NCBI RefSeq assembly: GCF_030814415.1
Contig: NZ_JAUSVB010000002.1
Coordinates: 124,001 to 188,000 of the forward strand
From: Cellulomonas humilata
Lineage (GTDB): Bacteria > Actinomycetota > Actinomycetes > Actinomycetales > Cellulomonadaceae
DNA: 64,000 bases
Direction: 5' to 3'
Numbering within the stretch: position 1 is the first letter of the stretch; every line of letters starts with the position of its first letter. The notes under the pieces were generated by a model. The model had not been told where the DNA came from. It saw nothing but the letters and a program-made list of their open reading frames with translations, and searched no databases. Made by a program: the position numbers and the translations under genes. This document shows, in pieces, positions 17,407 through 26,170 of this stretch.

Positions 17407-18189
17407 ATGAGCGAGAACCCCCGGGTCCCGCTGCTGTCCCTCCGGCAGATCAGCCTGCGGTTCGGCGCCGTCGAGGCTCTCGTCGGCGTCGACCTCGACG
17501 TGCACGCCCACCAGGTGGTGGCGCTGGTCGGCGACAACGGTGCGGGCAAGTCGACGCTCGCCAAGGTGATCTCCGGCGTGCTCCAGCCCGACTCCGGCCT
17601 GATCGAGATCGACGGCGTGGAGCAGACGATCCCGTCGCCGTCCGCGGCGCACGCGCTCGGGATCGCGACCGTCTTCCAGGACCTCGCCCTGTGCGGCAAC
17701 CTCGACGTGACGTCGAACATCTTCCTCGGCCGCGAGCTCACCGACGGCGCGCTGCTCGACGACGGTCGCATGGAGCAGATGGCGCGGGGGATCCTGCGGG
17801 ACCTCACGCTGCGGATCCCGTCGGTGCGCACCCCGCTGTCGGAGCTGTCGGCGGGGCAGCGCCAGGCGGTCGCGATCGCGCGCACCCTGATCGGCTCCCC
17901 GCGCCTGGTGGTGCTCGACGAGCCCACGGCGGCACTGTCCGTCGCCCAGACGGCGGAGGTCCTCACGTACATCGAGCGGCTGCGGGACCTGGGCCACGGC
18001 GTGATCCTCATCAGCCACAACATGAACGACGTCCGCGCGGTCTCGGACCGCATCGTGGTCCTGCGGCACGGGCGCAACAACGGCGCGTTCGACGCGGACA
18101 CCGCCAGCTACGAGTCCATCCTCGCGGCGATCACCGGGGCAACCAGCCAGGACAACGAGATGCTGCGCCGGATGGCCGCGCTGCGCTGA
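17407..18189 (+). CDS. solitary single-domain sugar ABC ATPase
   Basis: A 260-residue ATPase with one nucleotide-binding domain: Walker [13 protein letters not shown], signature LSAGQRQAVAIARTL and Walker [12 protein letters not shown]. It is closely related to the ATPase at 24211: both share VFQDLALC(A/G)NLDV, TAALxxxQTAE and IVVLRxGRxNGxFDA. That gene is embedded in a complete ROK-binding protein-ATPase-permease operon, whereas this one has only the ROK gene before it and a terminator after it. It has GGTGAGG just upstream of the ATG. It may serve a permease encoded elsewhere, substitute in the neighbouring importers, or be what is left of a second full operon. Single-domain ATPases of this type (FrcA-like) are functional as dimers. 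Confidence 0.9.
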   Translation: MSENPRVPLLSLRQISLRFGAVEALVGVDLDVHAHQVVALVGDNGAGKSTLAKVISGVLQPDSGLIEIDGVEQTIPSPSAAHALGIATVFQDLALCGNLDVTSNIFLGRELTDGALLDDGRMEQMARGILRDLTLRIPSVRTPLSELSAGQRQAVAIARTLIGSPRLVVLDEPTAALSVAQTAEVLTYIERLRDLGHGVILISHNMNDVRAVSDRIVVLRHGRNNGAFDADTASYESILAAITGATSQDNEMLRRMAALR

Positions 18190-18212
18190 GCAGCAGCTCG
18201 TACCGGCACGCA

Positions 18213-18250
18213 CGAAGGGCCCCCGACAGGTGACTGGCGGGGGCCCTTCG
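18213..18250. terminator. bidirectional terminator between convergent sugar-import operons
   Basis: Perfect 13-bp stem CGAAGGGCCCCCG / CGGGGGCCCTTCG with a 12-base loop. It lies between the ATPase stop at 18189 (+) and the permease stop at 18298 (-), so it can end transcription from both sides. Confidence 0.85.
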
Positions 18251-18297
18251 GCTGTGCCGGGTTGCGGAGACCGCGGCGGGTGGTCACGCCAGGGGCG

Positions 18298-19194
18298 TCA
18301 GCCCTTGACCGAACCGGACATGAGGCCGCCGATGAAGTACTTCCCGAGCAGGATGTACACCAGCAGCGTGGGCAGCGACGCGAGCAGGGCGCCCGCCATC
18401 GAGATGCCGTAGTTGGTGAGCAGGGCACCGTTGGCCAGGTTGTTCAGCGCCAGGGTGACCGGGCCGTTCTGGCTGGAGGAGAAGAACACCGCGAAGAGGA
18501 AGTCGTTCCACGCCGAGGTGAACTGCCAGATGAGCACGACCACGAAGCTGGGGATCGAGATCGGCAGGATGACGGACCAGTAGGTCCGCAGCATCCCGGC
18601 ACCGTCCACGCGGGCGGCCTCGACCAGCTCGTCGGGGATCGACATGTAGTAGTTGCGGAAGATCAGCGTCGTGATCGGCAGGCCGTAGATGACGTGCAGG
18701 ATGATCAGCGACGGGACACCCGACGGGATGCCGGCGCCGAGGATGAGCTGCAGCAGCGGGATCATCACGGCCTGGTACGGGATGAACATCCCGAACAGGA
18801 TCAGCGTGAAGACGATGTCCGCACCGCGGAATCGCCAGCGGGCCAGCACGAAGCCGTTCATCGACCCGAGGAACGAGGAGATGATCGCGGCCGGGATGAC
18901 CATCTGGAACGTGCGCCACAGCGACGGCGAGAGGGCCTGCCACGCGCCGGTCCAGTTCTCGGTCACCCACACCTGCGGGAGGTTCCACGCACGTGCGGGG
19001 GAGGCGTCGCCCTGACCCTTGAAGCTGGTCACGACGAGCACGTAGACCGGGATCAGGACGATGAGCGTGAAGAAGATGAGCAGGGCGTACTTGGCGGTCC
19101 GGCCCTTGGAGAAGCGGCTGGTCTGCTTCTCCGGCTCGAGGGTGAGCGGGGCGCCGAGGGGAGCGGTGAACTCCGTGGGCGTGACGACGGTCAT
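18298..19194 (-). CDS. carbohydrate ABC permease, MalG type
   Basis: Inner-membrane permease of 298 residues with six predicted hydrophobic segments after a charged N-terminal tail of about 35 residues. The EAA loop DELVEAARVDGAGMLRTYW and the C-terminal tail KYFIGGLMSGSVKG are hallmarks of MalG-like CUT1 permeases. Its ATG shares one base with the stop of the preceding permease (TGATG), indicating translational coupling. With the partner permease and the binding protein it forms a glucose/mannose-type importer. No ATPase gene is present in this cluster, so it probably relies on a shared MsiK-like ATPase encoded elsewhere. Confidence 0.92.
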   Translation of the reverse strand: MTVVTPTEFTAPLGAPLTLEPEKQTSRFSKGRTAKYALLIFFTLIVLIPVYVLVVTSFKGQGDASPARAWNLPQVWVTENWTGAWQALSPSLWRTFQMVIPAAIISSFLGSMNGFVLARWRFRGADIVFTLILFGMFIPYQAVMIPLLQLILGAGIPSGVPSLIILHVIYGLPITTLIFRNYYMSIPDELVEAARVDGAGMLRTYWSVILPISIPSFVVVLIWQFTSAWNDFLFAVFFSSSQNGPVTLALNNLANGALLTNYGISMAGALLASLPTLLVYILLGKYFIGGLMSGSVKG

Positions 19195-20096
19195 CAGTGC
19201 TTCTCCGTCCGGTTGAGGTGCACCAGGTACGGGACGATCAGCACCGCGACGATGACGAGCAGGATCGCGCCGACGGCGGCCGCGTTGGAGTAGTCGAAGC
19301 TCGACTTGAAGACGTACATGTCGATGGCGGGCACCTTGGTCTGGTAGTTCGCCGGCTTCGAGATCGACATGATCAGGTCGAACGCCTTGAGGGACATGTG
19401 CCCGACGATGATGACGGCGGACAGGGCGACGGGGCTCAGCTGCGGGAAGACCACGTGGCGGTACATCTGCCAGGTGGAGGAGCCGTCGACGCGGGCGGCC
19501 TCGCGCAGCTCCTCGGGAACACCCCGGAAGCCGGCCAGGAAGAGGGCCATCACGTAGCCCGACAGCTGCCAGATCGCGGGGATCGCGATCGCGGCGATGC
19601 CGACGTCGACGTTGTTCCACCAGTTGTTCTGCAGGAACGGCAGCCCGATCATCTGGAACAGCCGGTTCAGGCCGGAGGCGTTCTCGCCCTGGTTGGAGTT
19701 CAGCAGCCAGCGCCACACGACACCGGACGCGACGAACGACACGGCCATGGGGAACAGGTAGATCGAGCGGAAGACGCCCTCGAACCGCACCGGGCGGTCG
19801 AGCAGCCAGGCCCAGAGGAACCCGAAGATCATGGTCCCCGCGAGGAAGACGACCGTGTAGATGACGAGGTTCTTCAGCGAGTGCTGGAACTCCTCGGAGC
19901 CGAACAGGTCGATGTAGTTCTGGAACCACACGAAGCTGACGGGCTCACGGCCGTTCGCCTGGGCGGCGTTGTGGATGTCCTTCATCGACGTCGTCGCGTT
20001 GATGGTGAGGAGTCCGTAGACGAAGACGCCGAGCAGGATCAAGGTCGGCGAGATGAGCAGGAGGGGCGGGCCCCACGTACGGATCTGTCGGGGCAC
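19194..20096 (-). CDS. carbohydrate ABC permease, MalF type
   Basis: Permease of 300 residues with six hydrophobic segments, of the CUT1 family. The EAA motif appears as EELREAARVDGSSTWQMYRH. The large outside loop between the first and second segments (about residues 33-75) is typical of the MalF half of the pair. It lies between the binding-protein gene (150 bases upstream, with a hairpin in the gap) and the MalG-type gene. CTCAGGAGGC on the coding strand, about 5 bases before the ATG, gives a clear ribosome binding site. Substrate is set by the binding protein, which looks glucose/mannose-type. Confidence 0.92.
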   Translation of the reverse strand: MPRQIRTWGPPLLLISPTLILLGVFVYGLLTINATTSMKDIHNAAQANGREPVSFVWFQNYIDLFGSEEFQHSLKNLVIYTVVFLAGTMIFGFLWAWLLDRPVRFEGVFRSIYLFPMAVSFVASGVVWRWLLNSNQGENASGLNRLFQMIGLPFLQNNWWNNVDVGIAAIAIPAIWQLSGYVMALFLAGFRGVPEELREAARVDGSSTWQMYRHVVFPQLSPVALSAVIIVGHMSLKAFDLIMSISKPANYQTKVPAIDMYVFKSSFDYSNAAAVGAILLVIVAVLIVPYLVHLNRTEKH

Positions 20097-20194
20097 GAGT
20101 GCCTCCTGAGTCGTGACGAGCGAGCGGACGGGTCGGGCGGTCGGAGCGACCGACCCGGGGCGTGCGGTGCTGCGGATGTGGAGCGCGGCACCGC

Positions 20195-20221
20195 CCCGGC
20201 CCTGGGATCACCAGGGCCGGG
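20195..20221 (-). terminator. hairpin between binding-protein and permease genes
   Basis: Perfect 11-bp stem CCCGGCCCTGG / CCAGGGCCGGG around a 5-base loop, 25 bases after the binding-protein stop on the minus strand. Like the hairpin after chvE, it probably raises the ratio of binding protein to permeases. Confidence 0.6.
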
Positions 20222-20246
20222 ACGGGCCGGTCACGCGGTGAGCCGA

Positions 20247-21539
20247 TCAGCTCGCGTTGGCCTCGGCGGCGGCCACGAGGTCCGCCTGGAAGCCGGCGAG
20301 GTCGCCGCCACCGGTGGTGAACTTGCTGGTGGCGTCGGAGATCGCGTTCGCCCAGGCGGTCGGCGCAGCCGCACCGTGTGCCAGCGAGGACACGATGGTG
20401 TCCTGGCCGAACGAGGCCATCGCGGACTGCTGGTAGGCCGAGAAGTCCTCGGGCTTGGCGTCGTTGCGGGCCGGGATCGAGCCCTTCGCCTTGTTGAACG
20501 CGACCTGGCCGTCGAGCGACCCGATCGTCTTCAGCCACGCCTTGGCGCCGGCGGGGTGCGGGGCACCCACGGCGAGGGTGAACGAGTCGGCCAGGAAGTC
20601 GAAGACGCCGTCCGTGCCGGGGACCGGCATGTAGACGTAGTCGGCCGGAGACTTCTTGCCGGCCTCCTCGAACGCCGCGACGGCCCAGTCGCCCATGACG
20701 TTGAACGCGGCGTTGCCGTCGATGACCTGCTGGGTCGCGTCCGGCCAGTCGAGGCCGTCACGGTCCTCGTTGGTGTAGCCGATGAGCTTCTCGAAGTCGG
20801 CGAGCGCGTCGGTGACCTCGGAGCTGGACCAGTCGGTCGACCCGTCCCAGAGGCCGTTGTAGCCGTCGGCGCCCAGGTCGGACAGCAGGATGGTCTCGAG
20901 CAGGTTGACCTGGGTCCACGTGGTCGCCAGCGACAGCGGCGTGCGGCCCGTCTTCTCCTTGACGGTGTCGAGCGCCACGAACCAGTCGTCGAGCGTCTCG
21001 TACTTCGCGGCCGGGTCGAGACCCGAGTCCGTGAGGAGCTGGGTGTTGGCCCAGACGACGTTCGCACGGTGGATGTTCGAGGGGATCGAGTAGATCTTGC
21101 CGTCGACGGTGAGGCGCTCGACCAGGTCGGCCGGGAACGCGTCGCGCAGACCGAACTCGTCGTACAGGGCCGAGACGTCCTCGACCTGGCCGGCGTTGAT
21201 GTAGTCGGTCAGCTCGGCGCCCGCGTGGGCCTGGAACGTGTCCGGCGGGTCGTTGGCCTGCAGGCGCGACTGGAGCAGGTCCTTGGCCGCGGAGCCGGCG
21301 CCACCGGCGACGGCGCCGTTGACGAACGTGACGTCCGGGTTCTGGACGTCGAAGACGCCCACGAGGGCGTCGAGGCCGAGCTTCTCGGAGCCGCTGGCCC
21401 ACCAGGTGAAGACCTCGACCTCCTCGCCGGTCCCGCTCGTCGCGTCGTCGCCGCTGTCGCCGGAGCTGCACGCTGCCAGCGCGAGGCTGGCGACGGCGAG
21501 ACCTGCGGCCAGGGCGGTGAACTTGCGTGCTGTACGCAT
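20247..21539 (-). CDS. glucose/mannose-type ABC substrate-binding lipoprotein
   Basis: Extracellular binding lipoprotein, 430 residues, with lipobox LALAAC (Cys24). The mature protein starts with EEVEVFTWWASGSEKLGLDA, and the segment GGAGSAAKDLLQSRLQ followed by NDPPDTFQAHAGAELT is the pattern I know from the glucose/mannose-binding family (GtsA and the Thermus protein). VMGDWAVAAFEEAGKK and a C-terminal FTLAVGAPHPAGAKAWLK segment also fit. AGGAG lies 6 bases before the ATG. It heads a minus-strand operon with the two CUT1 permeases and is transcribed divergently from the ROK 2 operon. Confidence 0.9.
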   Translation of the reverse strand: MRTARKFTALAAGLAVASLALAACSSGDSGDDATSGTGEEVEVFTWWASGSEKLGLDALVGVFDVQNPDVTFVNGAVAGGAGSAAKDLLQSRLQANDPPDTFQAHAGAELTDYINAGQVEDVSALYDEFGLRDAFPADLVERLTVDGKIYSIPSNIHRANVVWANTQLLTDSGLDPAAKYETLDDWFVALDTVKEKTGRTPLSLATTWTQVNLLETILLSDLGADGYNGLWDGSTDWSSSEVTDALADFEKLIGYTNEDRDGLDWPDATQQVIDGNAAFNVMGDWAVAAFEEAGKKSPADYVYMPVPGTDGVFDFLADSFTLAVGAPHPAGAKAWLKTIGSLDGQVAFNKAKGSIPARNDAKPEDFSAYQQSAMASFGQDTIVSSLAHGAAAPTAWANAISDATSKFTTGGGDLAGFQADLVAAAEANAS

Positions 21540-21697
21540 GTGACTCCTACGCCTTCTTTGCCGTGGATAGGGGTACTGCTGCTGTGCTGGCCGCGGTGGG
21601 GTTCCCGCGGCCCGGGGTGCTCGCCCGGCGGCGCAGGAGCGCCGGCCGGACGATCGGGTCGAAGACTCATCAGTGCGCCTCGCCCGATCCGGTGGAC

Positions 21698-21727
21698 ATC
21701 CCATCGGCCGCGGCGCGTTGAAGTCAA
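21698..21727 (-). promoter_or_regulatory. candidate promoter of the glucose/mannose importer operon
   Basis: On the minus strand: -35 TTGACT (complement of 21722-21727), 18-base spacer, -10 TGGGAT (complement of 21698-21703). It implies a leader of about 150 bases. TTGACTTC also occurs at the chvE promoter. The 408-base divergent gap 21540-21947 holds this promoter, the ROK 2 promoter and nothing else I can name. Confidence 0.45.
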
Positions 21728-21935
21728 GAAATGAACGCATGCGACGCCAAATCGTGATCTGGAGTTCACCCTTCGGAGACGGCAGACTGGTGCGGATGGC
21801 CGCAGAAGCGGCAACCAGCGCATTCACGGCGCATCTGTGCAGGTCACCGCACTCTCCGCGCCGGGCCGCAGGCGCGGTGCCCCGGCATCCCGAGCGCCTG
21901 CTGGGCGCCCGGTGTGAGGTGCGACACGGCGTGTG

Positions 21936-21941
21936 TATCCT
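21936..21941 (+). promoter_or_regulatory. -10 box of leaderless ROK 2 gene
   Basis: TATCCT 6 bases before the GTG at 21948, the same arrangement as at the ROK 1 gene. Confidence 0.55.
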
Positions 21942-21947
21942 TCGCGC

Positions 21948-23132
21948 GTGGGCAATGACCGGGTTACACCGGGCTCCCAGACTTCACTGCGTGAAGCCAA
22001 CCGGGCGCGGATCGTCAGCGCCGTCCAGCAGCGTGGGTCGCTCACGCAGGTCGAGCTGGCCGGCGTCACCGGCCTGTCCCCGGCCACCGTGTCCAACATC
22101 GTCAAAGAGCTGACGAGCGTCGGCGTCCTGCACACGGCCCCCACCTCGCGCAGCGGTCGCCGCGCGCAGCAGGTGACGCTCGCCCGCAACCTCGGCCTCG
22201 TCGCCGGGATGCACTTCGGCACCCGCTCGCTGCGGGTGGCTCTGTCCGACGTCGCCCACCGCATCGTCGCCGAGCAGCGGATGCCGCTGCCGCCCGACCA
22301 CCGCGCCGACCAAGGGCTCGAGCGTGCCGCGCTGCTCCTGACGGAGATGGTCGACTCGGTCGACGCCGTGCTGTCCGAGGTGCTGGCCGTCGGCGTCGGC
22401 GTCCCGGCGCCGGTCGACGTCCGCACCGGCCAGCTGTCGTCCCTCGGCATGCTCCGCGGGTGGGACGGCGCCGCGGTGCCGCAGCTGCTCGGGGACCGGC
22501 TGGGCCTGCCGGTGTACGTCGACAACGACGCCAACCTCGGTGCGCTCGCCGAGGTCCGCCTCGGTGCCGCCCGCGGCAAGCAGCACGTCGTCTACGTGCG
22601 GGCCTCCCACGGCGTCGGCGGTGGTCTGGTGCTCGGCGGTGAGGTGTTCCACGGCCGCGTCGGTGCCGCGGGGGAGATCGGCCACACGACGATCGACGAC
22701 CAGGGTCCCGTCTGCCGCTGCGGGAACCGCGGCTGCCTGGAGATGTACGTCGGGGCGCCGGTGCTGCTCGACATGCTGCGGCCCAGCCACGGCAACCTCA
22801 CGCTCCGCGACGTCATCGCGCAGGCCGAGGCGGGGGACGCGGGGTGCCGACGGGTCATCGCCGATGCCGGGCACCACCTCGGCGTGGCCGCGGCGGGCGT
22901 GTGCAACCTGTTCGACCCCGAGCTCCTCGTCGTCGGCGGCGAGCTCGCGGACGCGGGCGAGATGCTCCTAGAGCCCCTGCGCGCGGCGCTCTCCCAGCGC
23001 ACCATCCCCAGCACCGCCGGACCCGTGCCCGTGGTCGGCGCGGAGCTCGGCGCCGCCGCCGAGGTACGCGGGGCGCTCGCCGTGGCGCTCGACACGGTCA
23101 CGATCGCCGGTGCCGGGGCGGTGGTCGTGTGA
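21948..23132 (+). CDS. ROK-family transcriptional repressor 2
   Basis: Sister of ROK 1 (394 residues): winged helix (LREANRARIVSAVQQRGS then LTQVELAGVTGLSPATVSN), sugar-binding motifs YVDNDANLGALAEVRLGAA and GGGLVLGGEVFHG, and zinc loop CRCGNRGCLE. The GTG at 21948 is chosen because it follows a -10 box directly and aligns with ROK 1 from the first residue. A GTG five codons upstream is also in frame. It is the first gene of an operon with a XylF-like binding protein, an ATPase and a permease, and its stop overlaps the next start (GTGA). Autoregulation of this xylose-type operon is the likely role. Confidence 0.9.
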   Translation: MGNDRVTPGSQTSLREANRARIVSAVQQRGSLTQVELAGVTGLSPATVSNIVKELTSVGVLHTAPTSRSGRRAQQVTLARNLGLVAGMHFGTRSLRVALSDVAHRIVAEQRMPLPPDHRADQGLERAALLLTEMVDSVDAVLSEVLAVGVGVPAPVDVRTGQLSSLGMLRGWDGAAVPQLLGDRLGLPVYVDNDANLGALAEVRLGAARGKQHVVYVRASHGVGGGLVLGGEVFHGRVGAAGEIGHTTIDDQGPVCRCGNRGCLEMYVGAPVLLDMLRPSHGNLTLRDVIAQAEAGDAGCRRVIADAGHHLGVAAAGVCNLFDPELLVVGGELADAGEMLLEPLRAALSQRTIPSTAGPVPVVGAELGAAAEVRGALAVALDTVTIAGAGAVVV

Positions 23133-24214
23133 CCCGCGTCGTGGTGGCCGTCGTCAGCACCCTCCTCGGGCTCCTCGCCCTGGGTGGGTGCGCCACGGCC
23201 CCGACGGTCTCCGCCCCCTCCGACCAGGTCATCGCGCTGCTGCTCCCGGAGTCGAAGACCGCTCGCTACGAGGCCGTGGACCGACCGCAGTTCGAGAAGG
23301 TCGTCGCCGACCGCTGCCCCGACTGCACGGTCATCTACGCCAACGCCAACCAGGACGCGGCCGCCCAGCAGCAGCAGGCGGAGTCCGCGCTCACCCAGGG
23401 CGCGGGGGTCCTCGTGCTCGACGCGGTCGACGCCGCGGCGGCCGTCAGCATCGTCGGGCAGGCGCACCGGCGTGGTGTTCCCGTCATCGCCTACGACCGG
23501 TTCATCCAGGACGCCGACCTCGACTACTACGTCTCGTTCGACAGCCGCCGGATCGGCCGGCTGCAGGGCGAGGCGCTGGTCCGTGAGCTGGCCGCCGGGC
23601 GGACCGGGCCCGACGACCCGCCGCAGGGCGTGCTCATGGTCAACGGGTCGGCCACCGACCCGAACTCCGCGGCGCTCGAGGCGGGGGTTGCGGACGCGTT
23701 CGAGGGCGCCGCGGTCGAGGTCCTGGCCGAGTACGACACCCCCGACTGGAGTCCCGACAAGGCGCAGGAGTGGGTGACCGGTCAGCTCACGCAGTACGCC
23801 GGGCGTGTGGACGCCGTGTACGCCGCGAACGACGGCACCGCGGGTGGGTCGATCTCGGCGATGAAGGCCGCAGGGCTCGACCCCGTCCCTCCCGTCACCG
23901 GCCAGGACGCCGAGCTCGCCGCCATCCAGCGGATCGTCACCGGCGACCAGTCGATGACCGTCTACAAGGCGATCAGCGAGCAGGCGCGCACCGCCGCCGA
24001 GCTCGCCGTCCGTGTGGTGCACGGCGAGGTGCCCGTCACCACCTCCCGCGTGCAAGGAGTGCCGGCATTGTTGCTCAGCCCCGTGCCCGTGACCCTGGAC
24101 GACGTGCGCCGCGTCATCGTCGACGGCGGCGTCTACACCACCGAGGAGATCTGCGTGCAGCCCTACACCGACGCCTGCACCGCCGCAGGCCTGCTCGACG
24201 CGGGGACGTCATGA
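23129..24214 (+). CDS. xylose-type ABC substrate-binding lipoprotein (XylF-like)
   Basis: Lipoprotein of 361 residues with lipobox LALGGC (Cys21). The mature domain shows the XylF pattern: VIAYDRFIQDADLDYYVSFD then SRRIGRLQGEALV, VYAANDGTAGGSISAMKAAG and PPVTGQDAELAAIQRIVTGD. Xylose-binding proteins carry this YDR...YVSFDN segment at the sugar site. The GTG start overlaps the ROK 2 stop. The C-terminal part carries two cysteines (CVQPYTDAC) that could form a disulfide. It should capture a pentose, most likely xylose released from xylan, for the ATPase and permease encoded next. Confidence 0.9.
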   Translation: MTRVVVAVVSTLLGLLALGGCATAPTVSAPSDQVIALLLPESKTARYEAVDRPQFEKVVADRCPDCTVIYANANQDAAAQQQQAESALTQGAGVLVLDAVDAAAAVSIVGQAHRRGVPVIAYDRFIQDADLDYYVSFDSRRIGRLQGEALVRELAAGRTGPDDPPQGVLMVNGSATDPNSAALEAGVADAFEGAAVEVLAEYDTPDWSPDKAQEWVTGQLTQYAGRVDAVYAANDGTAGGSISAMKAAGLDPVPPVTGQDAELAAIQRIVTGDQSMTVYKAISEQARTAAELAVRVVHGEVPVTTSRVQGVPALLLSPVPVTLDDVRRVIVDGGVYTTEEICVQPYTDACTAAGLLDAGTS

Positions 24215-24951
24215 CTGCCGTGCACGGGCCCGTCCTCGCGCTGCGGGGGGTGTCCAAGAGCTACGGCGCCGCGCGCGCCCTCGTCGACGTGGACCTGCAG
24301 GTGAACGCCCACGAGGTCGTGGCCGTCATCGGCGACAACGGCGCCGGCAAGTCCACCCTCGTCGGCGCCCTGACCGGCGCGCTCGTGCCCGACGAGGGCG
24401 AGGTGCTCGTCGACGGGGTCCCTGTCACGCTGTCGGACCCGTCGGTCGCGCGCGGCCTCGGGATCGCGGCGGTGTTCCAGGACCTCGCCCTGTGCGCCAA
24501 CCTCGACGTCGTCGAGAACCTGTACCTCGGGCACGAGGCCCAGCGCGGGCTGCTGCTCGACGAGGTCGCGATGGAGAAGCACGCGTGGGAGCTGCTCAAC
24601 CAGCTCGCCGCCCGGGTGCCGTCGGTCCGCGTGCCGGTCGCGGCGCTGTCCGGCGGGCAGCGGCAGGCCGTCGCGATCGCGCGCTCCCTGCTGGGGGAGC
24701 CCCGCGTGATCGTCCTCGACGAGCCGACCGCGGCCCTCGGCCTGCGGCAGACGGCCGAGTTCCTCACCCTGGTCGAGCGGCTGCGCGAGCGCGGGCACGG
24801 CGTCCTGCTGACCAGCCACTCGCTGGCCGACGTGCAGGCCGTCGCCGACCGTATCGTCGTCCTGCGGCTGGGCCGCACCAACGGGGAGTTCGACGCCGCC
24901 AAGACCAGCTACGAAGAGCTGCTGGCGGCCGTGACGGGAATCCAGCGATGA
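24211..24951 (+). CDS. xylose-type ABC importer ATPase, single-domain
   Basis: A 246-residue ATPase with one nucleotide-binding domain: Walker [13 protein letters not shown], signature LSGGQRQAVAIARSL and Walker [12 protein letters not shown]. XylG and GguA have two such domains, so this belongs to the shorter FrcA-like branch and should work as a homodimer. It overlaps both neighbours by ATGA, within ROK-binding protein-ATPase-permease order. Its closest relative in the window is the solitary ATPase at 17407, with long shared segments around the Q-loop and the C-terminus. Confidence 0.93.
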   Translation: MTAVHGPVLALRGVSKSYGAARALVDVDLQVNAHEVVAVIGDNGAGKSTLVGALTGALVPDEGEVLVDGVPVTLSDPSVARGLGIAAVFQDLALCANLDVVENLYLGHEAQRGLLLDEVAMEKHAWELLNQLAARVPSVRVPVAALSGGQRQAVAIARSLLGEPRVIVLDEPTAALGLRQTAEFLTLVERLRERGHGVLLTSHSLADVQAVADRIVVLRLGRTNGEFDAAKTSYEELLAAVTGIQR

Positions 24952-26120
24952 GCGACCTCGGCCTGGCTGCGTCCACCTGGCAACGCCTGCGCACGGGCGA
25001 CCTCGGCGTCCTGCCCGTCGCCGTGGTCCTCGTCCTCATCGGCCTGGTGTTCCAGGTGCTCAACCCGCACTTCCTGTCCGCGGACAACCTGGTCAACCTC
25101 ACGCAGCAGTCCGCCGCGACCGGGGTGATCGCGCTCGGCGTGGTCCTCACGCTGCACGTGGGCCAGATCGACCTGTCGGTCGGGGCCGTCTCGGGGCTGG
25201 CCGCCGCCGTGGTCGCCGTCGGCTCCGTCCAGCTGGGCTGGCCGCTGTTGCTCGCGGTCCTGGCCGCGCTCGCGGTCGGCGTGCTCGTCGGGTCGATCTA
25301 CGCGGCCCTGCACACGCGGCTGGCGGTACCCAGCTTCGTGTTCACCCTGGCCGGCCTGCTGGTGATCACCGGGCTGCAGATGCGCGTGCTCGGCCCCACC
25401 GGCTCCGTGAACCTGCCGTTCGAGTGGTGGCTGGTGCGGTTCTGCCAGACGGCGTTCCTGGCCCCCGCGACGTCCTGGGTGATCGTCGCCCTCGTCGTGG
25501 CCGGCTATGCCGCCGGACGAGCCGTCGACCGCGTGCGCCGGCTGCGCGCCGAGCTGCCCGTCGCGCCGCTGTGGCAGGTCGTGGCGCGGGTGGTCGCGCT
25601 CGCGGCCGGGCTGTCGGTCGTCGTCGCCTACCTCGGCACCAACCGGGGCGTCGGCGCGGTCTTCGCCCTGTTCGTCGGGCTCGTCGCGCTCACCGACCTG
25701 ATGCTGCGCCGGACGCGCTGGGGCCGGTTCGTCCGGGCCGTCGGAGGCGACGCAGAAGCGGCCCGCAAGGCCGGCGTCCCCGTGCGCCGGGTGTTCGTGT
25801 CCGCGTTCGTCGCGTGCTCGACGCTCGCCGCCCTTGGCGGGGTGCTGGCCGTGGGCCGGCTCGCGGCCGCGAACCAGGGCAGCGGCGCGGGGGACACCAA
25901 CCTCACCGCGATCGCGGCCGCCGTGATCGGCGGGACCAGCCTGTTCGGCGGGCGCGGCTCGGCATGGTCCGCGCTCGTGGGCATCCTCGTCGTCCAGTCC
26001 ATCTCGACCGGGCTCACCCTGCTCAACCTCGACCAGTCCGCCCGCCTGGTCGTCACCGGCCTGGTCCTGGCGGTCGCCGTCACCATCGACGCGCTGCAGC
26101 GCCGGGCGCGCGAGGCGTGA
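24948..26120 (+). CDS. xylose-type ABC importer permease
   Basis: Permease of 390 residues, BPD_transp_2 family, with about ten hydrophobic segments. LHVGQIDLSVGAVSGLAAAV and the late segment GRFVRAVGGDAEAARKAGV are the conserved substrate-channel and coupling-loop motifs, followed by VIGGTSLFGGRGS. Like XylH/GguB it has an extended arginine-rich central loop (about residues 185-220). It is the last gene of the ROK 2 operon and is followed within 6 bases by a strong terminator shared with the convergent esterase gene. Confidence 0.93.
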   Translation: MSDLGLAASTWQRLRTGDLGVLPVAVVLVLIGLVFQVLNPHFLSADNLVNLTQQSAATGVIALGVVLTLHVGQIDLSVGAVSGLAAAVVAVGSVQLGWPLLLAVLAALAVGVLVGSIYAALHTRLAVPSFVFTLAGLLVITGLQMRVLGPTGSVNLPFEWWLVRFCQTAFLAPATSWVIVALVVAGYAAGRAVDRVRRLRAELPVAPLWQVVARVVALAAGLSVVVAYLGTNRGVGAVFALFVGLVALTDLMLRRTRWGRFVRAVGGDAEAARKAGVPVRRVFVSAFVACSTLAALGGVLAVGRLAAANQGSGAGDTNLTAIAAAVIGGTSLFGGRGSAWSALVGILVVQSISTGLTLLNLDQSARLVVTGLVLAVAVTIDALQRRAREA

Positions 26121-26126
26121 ACGACG

Positions 26127-26160
26127 CAGGCCCGGCCGAGCGTCCGCTCGGCCGGGCCTG
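26127..26160. terminator. bidirectional terminator
   Basis: 14-bp perfect stem CAGGCCCGGCCGAG / CTCGGCCGGGCCTG, extendable by one C-G pair to a 4-base loop. It sits between the permease stop (26120, +) and the esterase stop (26171, -). Confidence 0.88.
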
Positions 26161-26170
26161 AGCACGTGGG

